NCBI RefSeq assembly: GCF_000311785.1
Contig: NZ_HE978541.1
Span: forward strand, 49,895-113,894
Length of the DNA: 64,000 bases
Origin: Brevibacillus massiliensis
GTDB taxonomy: Bacteria; Bacillota; Bacilli; Brevibacillales; Brevibacillaceae
Reading direction: 5' to 3'
Position numbers and translations under genes: made by a program. Positions 17,402 to 26,503 of this stretch are shown here, piece after piece. Below the pieces are notes generated by a model. The model had not been told where the DNA came from. It ran no database searches and saw nothing but the letters and a program-made list of their open reading frames with translations. Every line of letters begins with the position of its first letter. Within the stretch, counting starts at the first letter, position 1.

Positions 17402-18328
17402 ATGCTGAAACTCATATTGAAACGAATTGTTATGCTTGTTCCGGTGTTGATCGGGGTATCGGTGATCGTTTTTGTCCTGATGCAGCTTACCCCGGGGGAT
17501 CCCGCCCAAATCATGTTGGGGCCGCAGGCGTCGGAACAGGACGTGGCCAATATGCGCGAGCAGCTCGGTCTTAACGATCCGCTGTACATTCAGTACTTTC
17601 GCTTTTTGGCCGGAATTTTGACATTTGACATGGGAACCTCCATCAAGGACGGACAAAGCGTGTTTGCCAGCATTATGAACCACTTTCCGCCGACCGTGGA
17701 GCTGACGATCGCGGCGATGTTTGTCGCCTTGTTAATCGGCATTCCGGCAGGCATTGTCTCTTCTACCAGGCAGTATTCCTTTTTTGACAACACGGCGACC
17801 TTGGCCTCCCTCGTCGGCTTTTCCATTCCGAATTTTTGGCTGGGCATCATGCTGATTCTCGTTTTTGCCGTACAACTGGGATGGCTGCCGGTCTCCGGAT
17901 ATGGCGGAGGAGAGTACCTGGTCCTGCCCGCGATCACGCTGGGGACGCAGACGGCTGCAGTGGTGACGCGCATGACCCGCTCCAGCATGCTTGAGGTCAT
18001 GCGGCAGGATTACATCCGTTCCGCAAGAGCAAAGGGATTGGCAGAGCGGACGGTCATCTTCCGCCACGCTTTTCGCAATGCGCTGATTCCTGTTGTAACG
18101 GTGGTCGGTCTGCAGGTCGGGACGCTGCTGGAGGGGGCGATTTTGACTGAATCGATTTTTTCCTGGCCCGGCATCGGCCGCTTCATGATTGATGCCATCC
18201 GCGCCAAGGATTTCCCCACCGTACAGGGCAGCGTCATCTTCGTCACCTTTGTGATCGTCGTCGTCAACCTGTTGGTCGACATTATGTATGCCTACATTGA
18301 TCCGCGGATCAAATCACAGTTGAAATAG
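17402..18328 (+). CDS. Peptide ABC transporter permease (DppB family)
   Basis: A 308-residue membrane protein with the DppB start (LKRIVMLVPVLIGVSVIVFVLMQLTPGDP) and the EAA-type cytosolic loop RSARAKGLAERTVIFRHAFRNALIPV. About six transmembrane helices are visible. AAGGGGAA precedes the ATG. Confidence 0.93.
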   Translation: MLKLILKRIVMLVPVLIGVSVIVFVLMQLTPGDPAQIMLGPQASEQDVANMREQLGLNDPLYIQYFRFLAGILTFDMGTSIKDGQSVFASIMNHFPPTVELTIAAMFVALLIGIPAGIVSSTRQYSFFDNTATLASLVGFSIPNFWLGIMLILVFAVQLGWLPVSGYGGGEYLVLPAITLGTQTAAVVTRMTRSSMLEVMRQDYIRSARAKGLAERTVIFRHAFRNALIPVVTVVGLQVGTLLEGAILTESIFSWPGIGRFMIDAIRAKDFPTVQGSVIFVTFVIVVVNLLVDIMYAYIDPRIKSQLK

Positions 18329-18341
18329 GAGGGCCATGCGC

Positions 18342-19247
18342 ATGAGCTCAAACTTACCTGCATCGGGAGCTGCAGCAGCGCCTGCCGTGTCTGGACGGGT
18401 ACGCGGCAGAGGCCCGTATGCGGATATCTGGAATCGGTTGAAACGAAATAAAATGGCGATGGTATCGCTTTCCATCCTGCTGCTCCTGGTATTGACGGCC
18501 TTGTGTGCCGACGTGATTTCGCCTTTTCCCTATGAACAACAAAATCTGGACCAGATGCTTGAGCCTCCCAGCCACGAGCACTGGCTGGGTACAGACGGAT
18601 ACGGCCGCGACATTTTAAGCCGGATTATCCACGGCTCGCGGATTTCGCTCGAGGTGGGATTTGTTGCCGTCTGCTTCTCCATCACTTTGGGCGGCCTCAT
18701 CGGAGCGGTGTCCGGTTATTACGGCGGACGCCTTGACAATACGCTAATGCGGTTGATGGATATCTTGCTGGCGATACCGGGGATTTTGCTGGCGATCGCG
18801 ATTGTCAGCGTGCTTGGCCCGGGGTTGGTCAACGTGATGATAGCCGTCGGCATCTCGCAGATTCCCACCTATGCACGGATTGTCCGGGCCAGTGTGCTGA
18901 CGATCCGTGATCTGGAGTACGTAGAGGCGGCCAAATCGATCGGAGAGTCCGACCTCTCCATCATCTTTCGAACGATACTCCCCAACTGCATGGCACCGAT
19001 CATCGTCCAGGCTACCTTAGGGGTAGCAGGCGCGATCCTCTCCGCCGCGGGACTCAGCTTCCTGGGGCTTGGTCTGCAGCCGCCGACGCCGGAGTGGGGG
19101 GCAATGCTGAGCGAAGGGCGGGAATACATCTACGAGGCCTATTGGGTGTCGACCTTTCCAGGGGCGGCGATCGCCATCGTGGTCTTGGCCCTGAACATCT
19201 TTGGTGACGGTTTGCGGGATGCCATGGACCCTCGTCTGAAGCGATAA
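18342..19247 (+). CDS. Peptide ABC transporter permease (DppC family)
   Basis: A 301-residue partner permease with the DppC signature HWLGTDGYGRDILSRIIHGSRISL and the EAA loop EAAKSIGESDLSIIFRTILPN. AGGAGGG (18327-18333) is too close to ATG 18336 and well placed for ATG 18342, so the latter is the start. An Ala-rich N-terminal tail precedes the first helix. Confidence 0.93.
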   Translation: MSSNLPASGAAAAPAVSGRVRGRGPYADIWNRLKRNKMAMVSLSILLLLVLTALCADVISPFPYEQQNLDQMLEPPSHEHWLGTDGYGRDILSRIIHGSRISLEVGFVAVCFSITLGGLIGAVSGYYGGRLDNTLMRLMDILLAIPGILLAIAIVSVLGPGLVNVMIAVGISQIPTYARIVRASVLTIRDLEYVEAAKSIGESDLSIIFRTILPNCMAPIIVQATLGVAGAILSAAGLSFLGLGLQPPTPEWGAMLSEGREYIYEAYWVSTFPGAAIAIVVLALNIFGDGLRDAMDPRLKR

Positions 19248-19259
19248 GGAGGAGTTAAC

Positions 19260-20267
19260 ATGAGTGAACCATTACTTTCGATCCGCGACCTTCACGTCCA
19301 CTACTCTTCGGAAGGCAAGGTTGTCAAGGCTGTCAACGGCGTCAACCTGTCGTTAAACAAGGGCGAGTCGCTGGGCCTGGTCGGAGAGACGGGAGCAGGA
19401 AAAACGACGACCGCTCTGGCGATCATGCGGCTGGTACAGCCACCGCAAGGCCGGTACGTCGCTGGAGAAATTCGCTTTGACGGCCAGGATTTGCTGAACA
19501 TGGAGGATGCGGAAATCAGGCAAATTCGCGGCAATCGGATCTCGATGATCTTTCAGGACCCGATGACGTCGCTCAATCCGGTGTACACGGTCGGCGATCA
19601 GATTGCCGAAGTGATCTGGTCACACGAAAAAGTGACCAGGGAAGAAGCGCGAAGCAAAGCCGGCGCGATCATGGAGATGGTCGGAATACCGGCCGAGCGG
19701 TCGAGCGAGTACCCGCATGAATTTTCCGGCGGGATGCGGCAGCGGATTGTGATAGCGATGGCGTTGGCCTGCGACCCGGCTCTGTTGTTGGCCGATGAGC
19801 CGACCACAGCGCTGGATGTGACCATTCAGGCCCAGGTGCTGGAGTTGATGAAGAAGCTGAAACGGGAACTGGGGACGTCGCTCATCATGATTACGCACGA
19901 TCTCGGGATCGTGGCCGAGGTATGCGACAAGGTGGCGATCATGTACGCCGGGGAGATCGTCGAAGCCGGACCGCTGGAGGACGTGTTTCGCTCCAGACAC
20001 CGCCACCCCTACACGGAGGGCTTGTTCCAATCCATTCCGCAGATGGATGTAAGACAGCGGCGTCTCACCCCGATAGGCGGATTGGCTCCGGACCCGACTG
20101 AACTGCCGACAGGATGTCCGTTCCATCCGCGATGCCAGTACGCGATGGACATCTGTGCAAACAAAAAGCCGCCAACTGTAGAGATCAGCCCCGGTTATAC
20201 GGTCACGTGTTTTTTGCATGAAAACAGGAACGCGCCTAGCGAGATGAGGGATGAAGCCAAGTTATGA
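19260..20267 (+). CDS. Peptide ABC transporter ATPase (DppD/OppD family)
   Basis: A 335-residue ABC ATPase with Walker [11 protein letters not shown], signature FSGGMRQR, Walker [13 protein letters not shown] and the C-terminal cysteine-containing oligopeptide domain [15 protein letters not shown], which is typical of OppD/DppD and can bind an iron-sulfur cluster. TAAGGAGG precedes the ATG. Confidence 0.94.
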   Translation: MSEPLLSIRDLHVHYSSEGKVVKAVNGVNLSLNKGESLGLVGETGAGKTTTALAIMRLVQPPQGRYVAGEIRFDGQDLLNMEDAEIRQIRGNRISMIFQDPMTSLNPVYTVGDQIAEVIWSHEKVTREEARSKAGAIMEMVGIPAERSSEYPHEFSGGMRQRIVIAMALACDPALLLADEPTTALDVTIQAQVLELMKKLKRELGTSLIMITHDLGIVAEVCDKVAIMYAGEIVEAGPLEDVFRSRHRHPYTEGLFQSIPQMDVRQRRLTPIGGLAPDPTELPTGCPFHPRCQYAMDICANKKPPTVEISPGYTVTCFLHENRNAPSEMRDEAKL

Positions 20268-21217
20268 AGGAAAAATTGCTGGAAGTTAACAATCTCGTCA
20301 AACACTTCACATCCGGCTCCCAGGCGGTCAAGGCGGTAGACGGCCTCACTTTTGACATTTACCGGGGAGAGACGCTGGGCTTGGTCGGAGAAAGCGGCTG
20401 TGGGAAGTCGACTACGGGACGATTGACCCTGCGTCTGCTGGAACCCACGGCGGGCAGCATCCGGTACCGAGGGGAAGACGTGCTCGGTTTTTCCTCCGGG
20501 CAAATGAAAAAAATCCGCCGGGATATGCAGATCATTTTTCAGGACCCCTACTCCTCGTTGGACCCGCGCAAATCGATCGGGGAGATCATCATGCGTCCGA
20601 TGGTCGTTCACGGGGTGGGCAATAACCGCAGGGAGCGTTTCGAACGGGTCACCCACCTGATGGAAAAAGTAGGTCTTGACCCCCGCTGGTACCATCGCTA
20701 TCCCCATGAACTGGACGGCGGCAGGAGGCAGCGGGTGGGAATTGCCAGGGCGCTGGCGCTGAATCCCACTTACATCGTATGTGACGAACCGGTATCGGCT
20801 CTTGACGTTTCCGTTCAGGCCCAGGTGATCAACCTGATGCAGGACCTGCAGGAAGAGTACCACTTGACGTACTTGTTCATTTCCCACGATTTGAGCGTCG
20901 TCAAGCACGTCAGCAACCGCATCGCCGTGATGTACCTGGGTGAAATTGTGGAGCTGGCAGCATCTGATGAACTCTTTCAGAACCCCCAGCATCCGTATAC
21001 CAAGGCGCTTCTGTCGGCAGTTCCTGTCCCGTCTCTCGACAACAGACGCGAGCGAGTGATCCTGCAAGGGGATGTGCCAAGTCCCAAAAATCCGCCATCA
21101 GGCTGCCGGTTTCATACCCGCTGCCCCTTTGCCGTGGAAAACTGCCGCACAGAAGCCCCGCGGCTGCAAGAGACAGAGCAGGACCATCATGTCGCGTGTC
21201 ACCTTATTGCCAAGTAA
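20264..21217 (+). CDS. Peptide ABC transporter ATPase (DppF/OppF family) with LDGGR signature
   Basis: A 317-residue ABC ATPase with Walker [10 protein letters not shown], Walker [13 protein letters not shown] and the C-terminal [15 protein letters not shown] domain. The signature reads ELDGGRRQR rather than LSGGQ, with Asp in place of the Ser that contacts ATP gamma-phosphate. I recall this variant in some other OppF-like proteins, so it is probably functional. The ATG overlaps the DppD stop (ATGA). Confidence 0.93.
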   Translation: MKEKLLEVNNLVKHFTSGSQAVKAVDGLTFDIYRGETLGLVGESGCGKSTTGRLTLRLLEPTAGSIRYRGEDVLGFSSGQMKKIRRDMQIIFQDPYSSLDPRKSIGEIIMRPMVVHGVGNNRRERFERVTHLMEKVGLDPRWYHRYPHELDGGRRQRVGIARALALNPTYIVCDEPVSALDVSVQAQVINLMQDLQEEYHLTYLFISHDLSVVKHVSNRIAVMYLGEIVELAASDELFQNPQHPYTKALLSAVPVPSLDNRRERVILQGDVPSPKNPPSGCRFHTRCPFAVENCRTEAPRLQETEQDHHVACHLIAK

Positions 21218-21235
21218 TGCTGCAGGTTGGAAAAT

Positions 21236-21280
21236 AGCGGGAATTGTCCTGGTCGAAGGACTTTCCCGCTCTCTTTTTCG
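21236..21280 (+). terminator. Rho-independent terminator of the peptide operon
   Basis: AGCGGGAA (21236-21243) pairs with TTCCCGCT (21263-21270), with an inner GTCCT/AGGAC stem, then CTCTTTTTC. It starts 19 bp after the last ATPase gene. Confidence 0.88.
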
Positions 21281-21457
21281 GCGGCCATCAAAAGCTCTTG
21301 AAACCTTTTTAATGATTTGTTATTCAGAATATAAAGAAAATAGTGGTGAACATCGACCAGCCCCATATCCTGCCCTCACGTAACCTTGTCAACACAACAC
21401 GATTGTAGAGTCGGTGACCAACTCTTACTGTGATACAAAACAAACATTTTAAATACT

Positions 21458-21485
21458 TTACTTTAGTTTCTCGGGTGGTATAATG
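21458..21485 (+). promoter_or_regulatory. Sigma-A promoter of the FMN reductase gene
   Basis: TTTACT (21458-21463), 16 bp, and a perfect TATAAT (21480-21485), 61 bp upstream of the gene. The DNA between 21281 and 21457 shows no gene. Confidence 0.6.
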
Positions 21486-21510
21486 TAGGTACGGCTCCTA
21501 CTTTTAGGAA
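21486..21510 (+). promoter_or_regulatory. Operator-like nested palindromes downstream of the -10
   Basis: TCCTA-CTTT-TAGGA (21497-21510) is a perfect dyad. It overlaps a second one, GTAGG (21486-21490) with CCTAC (21498-21502). Both lie between the -10 box and the ribosome binding site, where a redox-responsive repressor of the HxlR or MarR class would be expected for such a gene. The regulator itself is not in the window. Confidence 0.45.
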
Positions 21511-21545
21511 GTGAATCTGCTACATAGAAGGAGGAACTTTGGATA

Positions 21546-22103
21546 ATGGGTTCAAATCAACCGCATGTCGTAGGTTTTTGCGGAAGTTTGCGAAAGGGAT
21601 CGTTCAACCGGTCCTTGCTCTTGCATGCCGCTGCACAGCTCCCCGGGAATTACCGCTTTACGCTGGCCGACATCTCCGGTCTTCCTCTCTATAATGAAGA
21701 CCTGGAGCGCGATTTGCCGCAGTCCGTCCGCGATCTGGCGGAATTGGCCAAGTCCGCTGACGCATTCCTGATCAGTACGCCGGAATACAACTTTTCAGTG
21801 CCGGGCGTGCTGAAAAATGCATTAGACTGGCTGTCGAGAAAGAACGTTGACACTCCGCTGGCGTTAAAACCGGTTGCCGTTATGGGGGCGACACAAGGGA
21901 TGTTCGGAACCGCACAGGCTCAAGTGCATTTGCGCGAGCTGCTGTATGCATTGAACATGTCGCTCGTCAGGCGGCCGCTGGTCCTGGTCGGGCAGGTACA
22001 GGAGAAGATCAATTCGGATGGTCAAGTGACGGATGAAATGACCAAACAATTTATCGAGCAGCTGATCGGCAACCTGGTCAAGGAAATCGAGCAAAATAAA
22101 TAA
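21546..22103 (+). CDS. NADPH-dependent FMN reductase / azoreductase family
   Basis: A 185-residue flavodoxin-fold protein with the phosphate-binding loop GSLRKGSFNRSLL and the motif TPEYNFSVPGVLKNALDW, both typical of NADPH-dependent FMN reductases (ChrR/YieF/azoreductase group). Such enzymes reduce quinones, azo dyes or chromate in the cytosol. GGAGGAA lies 10 bp upstream of the ATG. It is transcribed alone. Confidence 0.92.
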   Translation: MGSNQPHVVGFCGSLRKGSFNRSLLLHAAAQLPGNYRFTLADISGLPLYNEDLERDLPQSVRDLAELAKSADAFLISTPEYNFSVPGVLKNALDWLSRKNVDTPLALKPVAVMGATQGMFGTAQAQVHLRELLYALNMSLVRRPLVLVGQVQEKINSDGQVTDEMTKQFIEQLIGNLVKEIEQNK

Positions 22104-22117
22104 GGCAAAGCGGCTCG

Positions 22118-22146
22118 GATCACCGGCTTTCGGTGATCTTTTTTTG
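22118..22146 (+). terminator. Rho-independent terminator after the FMN reductase
   Basis: GATCACCG (22118-22125) pairs with CGGTGATC (22131-22138), followed by seven T residues. Confidence 0.92.
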
Positions 22147-22180
22147 CGCAGATTGCACGGGATATCCAAATATTTACAAT

Positions 22181-22209
22181 TTTACGGATCTGTCAGGAAG
22201 TGTTATGAT
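22181..22209 (+). promoter_or_regulatory. Sigma-A promoter of the MFS transporter gene
   Basis: TTTACG (22181-22186), a 17-bp spacer and TATGAT (22204-22209), 80 bp upstream of the start codon. Confidence 0.6.
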
Positions 22210-22288
22210 TCAAGTAACCAAATGGAACGGAAGTCTTGCTCGCTGCCTGATTGATACGGTCAGGAGCCTGCGGAGCAATTTGTAGGGG

Positions 22289-23497
22289 ATGAACCAAACA
22301 ATGGGTTGGAAGAAGAACGCATGGGTACTTTGGATTTGCAATTTTATCGTGATGGGTTCAATGAACATGATCATACCCTTTTTGCCTCTGTTTTTAGGCG
22401 AACTTGGGGTACACAATCACAAAGAACTGAGCATGTGGACGGGGATGATCATGTCATCCACTTTTTTGTCTGCAGCCATCATGGCTCCCATCTGGGGATC
22501 CTTCGCCGATAAGTACGGTCAGCGGACCAATTTGATCAGGGCGGGGATCGGCATGGGAGTCATTAATATTTTGATGTCCTTTGCCAACACACCGCTGATG
22601 CTGCTCATTTTGCGCTTCGTCTACGGCTTTTTTTCCGGATTTGTCTCGGTGTCGTTTTCCTATCTGTCCAAGACGACGCCACGCGAGCACATCGGAAAAG
22701 CGCTTGGATTTCTGCAAACAGGGGGCGTATCCGGCGGAATTATCGGTCCGCTCATCGGAGGGGCATTGGCGGATTGGTTTGGCTATCACGCCGTCTTTGC
22801 CGTTACGGGGATGCTTATATTCAGCACGATTTTGCTGGTAAAAGTATTCCTCAAGCCTGACGCGCCATCCCGGACGGAAAGAGAGGAACACGGATCGTTT
22901 CGCGATGTTTTGGGAAACAAGAACCTGCAAATCCTGTTTTTTGCGACCTTTATTGTGCAGATGGCGCTGCTTTCCACCAATTCGATGATGTCTATTTTCG
23001 TGAAGTACATCGTCGGCGACGCGGCCAATCTCACTTTCCTGGCCGGGTTGGTGACTTCGATTACGGGGTTTGCCAATATCATCGGCTCACCGCTGTTGGG
23101 GAGATTGGGGGACCGCATTGGGCAAAGCAGGATTTTGCCGACTGCCATGTTCCTTACAGGCTGCCTGTACCTGCCCCAATTATGGACGCATACGATTTAC
23201 GAACTGTACATTTGGAGATTTTTGCAGGGATTGGTGTTGGGCGGAATGATTCCGGCGATCCAGACACTGATCAAGAAACGGTCGACGGACCAGGTGTACG
23301 GGCGGGCCTTTGGCGTCAACTCGAGCTGTCAATTCCTGGGCAACCTGGCAGGGCCGCTGCTCGGCGGGTTCATCTCCGGTCATTTCTCCGTCTCATACGT
23401 CTTTGGTTTTGCCGGCGTGCTGCTGATGGCCGGAAGCATCCTTTTAAAATGGAAGATCGCTCTGCGCCCGGTTCATGCTGGGGGGGCATCCCGGTAG
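22289..23497 (+). CDS. MFS multidrug efflux transporter (DHA1 type)
   Basis: A 402-residue, twelve-helix major facilitator. The loop motif GSFADKYGQRTNLIRAG after helix 2 and the antiporter motif region LGFLQTGGVSGGIIGPLIGGALADWFG in helix 5 place it with drug/H+ antiporters such as MdtG and its Bacillus relatives. The start is uncertain: ATG 22289 has a weak ribosome binding site, and ATG 22301 is an alternative. The substrate is unknown. Confidence 0.88.
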   Translation: MNQTMGWKKNAWVLWICNFIVMGSMNMIIPFLPLFLGELGVHNHKELSMWTGMIMSSTFLSAAIMAPIWGSFADKYGQRTNLIRAGIGMGVINILMSFANTPLMLLILRFVYGFFSGFVSVSFSYLSKTTPREHIGKALGFLQTGGVSGGIIGPLIGGALADWFGYHAVFAVTGMLIFSTILLVKVFLKPDAPSRTEREEHGSFRDVLGNKNLQILFFATFIVQMALLSTNSMMSIFVKYIVGDAANLTFLAGLVTSITGFANIIGSPLLGRLGDRIGQSRILPTAMFLTGCLYLPQLWTHTIYELYIWRFLQGLVLGGMIPAIQTLIKKRSTDQVYGRAFGVNSSCQFLGNLAGPLLGGFISGHFSVSYVFGFAGVLLMAGSILLKWKIALRPVHAGGASR

Positions 23498-23538
23498 TAT
23501 GGCCGTCCTGACAACCTAATTGGCATGTGCTGATCCGC

Positions 23539-23576
23539 GATCCCGTCGCCCGAAACAGGTGGTGACGGGATTTTGC
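23539..23576 (+). terminator. Rho-independent terminator after the MFS gene
   Basis: GATCCCGTCGCC (23539-23550) pairs with GGTGACGGGATT (23561-23572), including G-T pairs, and ends in TTTT. Confidence 0.75.
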
Positions 23577-23690
23577 ATGTCCGGCAGTCCGGCAGTTGGC
23601 GGCTTTTTTTGAGCCATAATGAAATGAAAATTACATATAAAAATGAAAGGTGAAATAAGTATTTTAAAAACAGAGCAGGGGGGATTCATC

Positions 23691-24513
23691 ATGATGAAAA
23701 AATGGCTGCAGATCGGGGTGTTGCTGCTTGCGGTCGTTCTGGGTGCAAGTGTGGCCGCTTGCGGCGCAAACCAGGCAAGTACCGGCGGGGAAGGGGCAGC
23801 AAACAGGCAGGAAGACGGAACGGGAGCCGCCCCAGCTTCCAAAGTGATCGTGGGAACCGACACCAGTTACCTGCCGTTTGAGTTTTTAAACCAGGAGACG
23901 GGGAAGTACGACGGGTTTGATATGGATTTGCTGGAAGCAGTCTCAAAAGAGGCGGGCTTCGCATATGAATTGAAACCGATGGACTTTAGCGGATTGATTC
24001 CGGCGCTGCAAACCCATAACCTCGACATGGTCATCGCCGGAGTTACGATCAAGCCGGAGCGTCAGCAGGTTATTGACTTCAGCCGGCCTTATTACGATGC
24101 CGGGACGTTGATTCTCGTGCGGGCCGACAATGACAGCATCAAGGGCGCAGAGGATTTAAAAGGAAAAGTAGTCGCGACGAAGCAAGGCACGTCCAGCTAC
24201 GATTATGCCGCCAAAATGGACGGGGTCAAGGAAGTGGTACCGTTCCCCAATATCGACCAGGCCTATATGGAACTGGAAAAAGGTTCAGCCGATGCCGTCA
24301 TATTTGATTCGCCCAATGTGCTCTACTACAGCAATACGAAAGGGAGCGGAAAGGTAAAGGTCGTCGGCGATTTGCTGGAAGGCCAGCAGGATCGCCTTTC
24401 CCAAGGGCAGCGAACTGCGCGCGAAGGTGGACGCCGCGTTGGATAAGCTCATGGAGAACGGAACCTACGATCAGCTGTACGAAAAATGGTTCGGAGAGAA
24501 GCCGAAGAAATAG
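23691..24513 (+). pseudogene. Amino-acid ABC transporter binding protein, frameshifted near its 3' end
   Basis: The frame encodes a GlnH-type binding lipoprotein: signal peptide with lipobox VAAC, then KVIVGTDTSYLPFEFLN and FDMDLLEAVSKEAGF. After EGQQ, at about 24389, the frame is lost. The expected C terminus ([21 protein letters not shown]... [11 protein letters not shown]) continues in another frame up to a stop at 24511-24513. About 5 nt seem to be missing where a Tyr-Gly is normally encoded. The intact frame instead ends at 24446 with a nonsense tail. Start ATG 23691 has a GGGGGG site. Confidence 0.82.
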
Positions 24514-24568
24514 TGCCGAAACCGCTGTCGCTGCCAAGCTGCGGAATTCGTCATAAAGGGGTGTGAAA

Positions 24569-25098
24569 ATGAACAAAGGGCTTGAACTGGATTGGAGTTT
24601 TGCCATCAGTGCGCTTCCTGTTCTGCTCAAAGGAATTCAGTATACCATCTTCATCGCGGATTGTTCATCGGCTTTTTGATCGGAGCCATCGTCGGGTTGG
24701 GGCGGTCTGTCAAGAATCCGCTGCTGTACGGGGCAGCCACCATATACGTCGAAGTGATCCGCGGCACCCCGATCATGGTCCAGGCGCTCTACATCTACTT
24801 TGCACTGCCGCTCATGCTGGGCATCAAAATCGACCCGATCATCGCCGGCATCATGTCAATCGCGATCAATGCCGGCGCGTACATCGCAGAAATCGTCAGA
24901 GGCTCCATTCAGTCCATCGATCCCGGCCAGGTAGAAGCGGGCCGTTCGCTTGGCCTTACTTCCGCGCAAACCTTTTACAACGTCGTCTGGCCGCAAGCGT
25001 TTCGCAGAATGATCCCACCGCTTGGCAACCAATTTATTATCAGCCTGAAGGATACTTCCTTGCTGACGGTGATCGGCGTGGGAGAGCTCACTAGGCAG
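24569..25098 (+). pseudogene. Amino-acid ABC transporter permease (GlnP/HisM type), frameshifted and truncated
   Basis: ATG 24569 starts MNKGLELDWSFAISALPVLLKGIQYTIFIA, then the frame breaks near 24660. From there the GlnP-type protein continues in another frame, including the EAA loop GQVEAGRSLGLTSAQTFYNVVWPQAFRRMIPPLGNQ, up to VIGVGELTRQ at about 25098. The usual last helix is missing and unrelated sequence follows. The normal partner ATPase gene is absent. Confidence 0.82.
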
Positions 25099-25117
25099 AA
25101 AAAAGGCTGCAGGTCAA

Positions 25118-25430
25118 TTGATCCCGAAAATGGGCAAAGGAGGCGGCAGATTGTACAAGGCGGCAGCTCTGCAGTTGCATTCCCGGCCCGGGCGCTGGAC
25201 AACACGGTCTACATCCTGGGCGTGAATACCGTGGGCGAGGGAAGCTGCGGGAAGAGCAAGTTGCTCTCCCCGGCGGGAGAGGTGCTGTGCGCGGCACCGC
25301 GGGAACTAGAGTGGGTCCTGCTGCATGAAGTAGATCCTTCGGTCACGTATTTGGCGGAGTACGACGCGAGGCTGACCCCGGGAGGCCGGGCAACAGGCCA
25401 ACCGGAGCGCCGCCTCGCTCTGTTTTCAGA
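25118..25430 (+). pseudogene. Nitrilase/carbon-nitrogen hydrolase fragment
   Basis: One frame gives LIPKMGKGGGRLYKAAALQLHSR, and the next frame continues ARALDNTVYILGVNTVGEG, KSKLLSPAGEVL and a V-DPSVTYLAEYDARLT tail. This is the C-terminal part of a nitrilase-superfamily amidohydrolase (ARALDN...GVN...G-S-...PxGEVL). The N-terminal half with the Glu and Cys catalytic residues is absent, and there is a frameshift near 25185. By chance it is in frame with the upstream permease remnant. Confidence 0.65.
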
Positions 25431-25515
25431 ACCATCTTTTGTAAATCCACATCACGACCAACACGGCTATCCCCAGCAAGGCGGGCGGCCGTCAATGATC
25501 TTCAGATTCTTTTAA

Positions 25516-25920
25516 ATGGGGGTATCCCCGCTGGCGGCGTTTGCCGGGGCCAGCATCGCGGGCACAGAACCGATGAGAACCGGACTGGCCGCGATGAAGC
25601 TGGGGATTGCAGGGTTTATCGTGCCGTTCATGTTCGTCTATGCCCCGTCTCTGCTGCTGCAAGGAAGCATGGCAGAGATCGTGCTGACACTGATAACCGC
25701 CTCGGTCGGCATCTTTATTCTGGCCTCCGTCGTCGAAGGGTGGTGGATGCGCAGACTGAAGGCGTGGGAGAGGATCCTGCTGCTCGTCGGCGCACTGGCG
25801 CTGATCAAGCCGGGAATCTATACCGACCTGCTCGGATTGGCCATATTGATCCTGGTGTATCTCAACCAGAGGCTGAATGTGCCGCCTGAGCCGGCCTCTC
25901 ATTCGACGGTGAATGAGTAG
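25516..25920 (+). pseudogene. TRAP transporter fused permease, C-terminal fragment
   Basis: The 134-residue frame begins GVSPLAAFAGASIAGTEPMRTGLAAMKLGIAGFIVPFMFVY and ends with a charged tail. This is the C-terminal end of a TAXI-type TRAP transporter large permease, a protein of 600 or more residues. There is no ribosome binding site and no upstream remainder, so it is a truncated relic. Confidence 0.75.
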
Positions 25921-25945
25921 AGAAGGGTGCCCATCTCTTCGGCTG

Positions 25946-26322
25946 CTTCCGCGCTGCCGGCGGATATTTACGAACTCTTCCCGATTCTGAAGGAAAGGGA
26001 GAATAACAAGGGGACGCAGCTCTCAGGGGGGCAGCAGCAAATGCTTGCCATCGGCAGGGCGCTCTTGACCAATCCGCAATTCCTCTTGATGGATGAGCCT
26101 TCGGAGGGGCTGGCGCCGGTCATTATCGAACAGGTAGGAGAGATTATCGGCACATTAAAAGGGACCGGACTTTCGATGTTGTTAGTCGAACAAAATTTTT
26201 ACCTGGCCTGCGCTGTGGCTGATATTGTACTCGTCATGAACAAAGGGCAGATCGTGTGGCAGGGCAGACCGGACGAACTGCTGGCAAATGAGGAGATTCA
26301 GCATAAGTATCTGGGTGTTTAG
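25946..26322 (+). pseudogene. LivF-type ABC ATPase, C-terminal fragment lacking Walker A
   Basis: The frame carries YELFPILKER, the signature LSGGQQQM, Walker B FLLMDEPSEGLAP and the H-loop region LLVEQN, ending HKYLGV. This is the C-terminal 60 percent of a LivF ATPase. Walker A and the first 90-100 residues are missing. A GTG at 25927 opens the frame but gives no complete nucleotide-binding site. Confidence 0.85.
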
Positions 26323-26503
26323 GAAGGAGCGGGAGGGCATAGATGCTTCCACCTGTAGCGGAGACTACAACATTTTTTCGGGATGCAGGCTGCAAAACAT
26401 ATTCTCCTGCGGTATCAGATAACATTGGCTATAAACCGGCTGGAACGGTATAGTAAAGAAGAGATTGTTTATTTGTAATTTTCTTTCTTGGGAGGGATAT
26501 GAT

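Noticed and set aside
26430-26450. A GG-N10-GC pattern before the FAH gene read as a sigma-54 promoter
   Set aside because: The -12 half is CGGC rather than TTGC and no activator gene is adjacent, so the match is likely chance.
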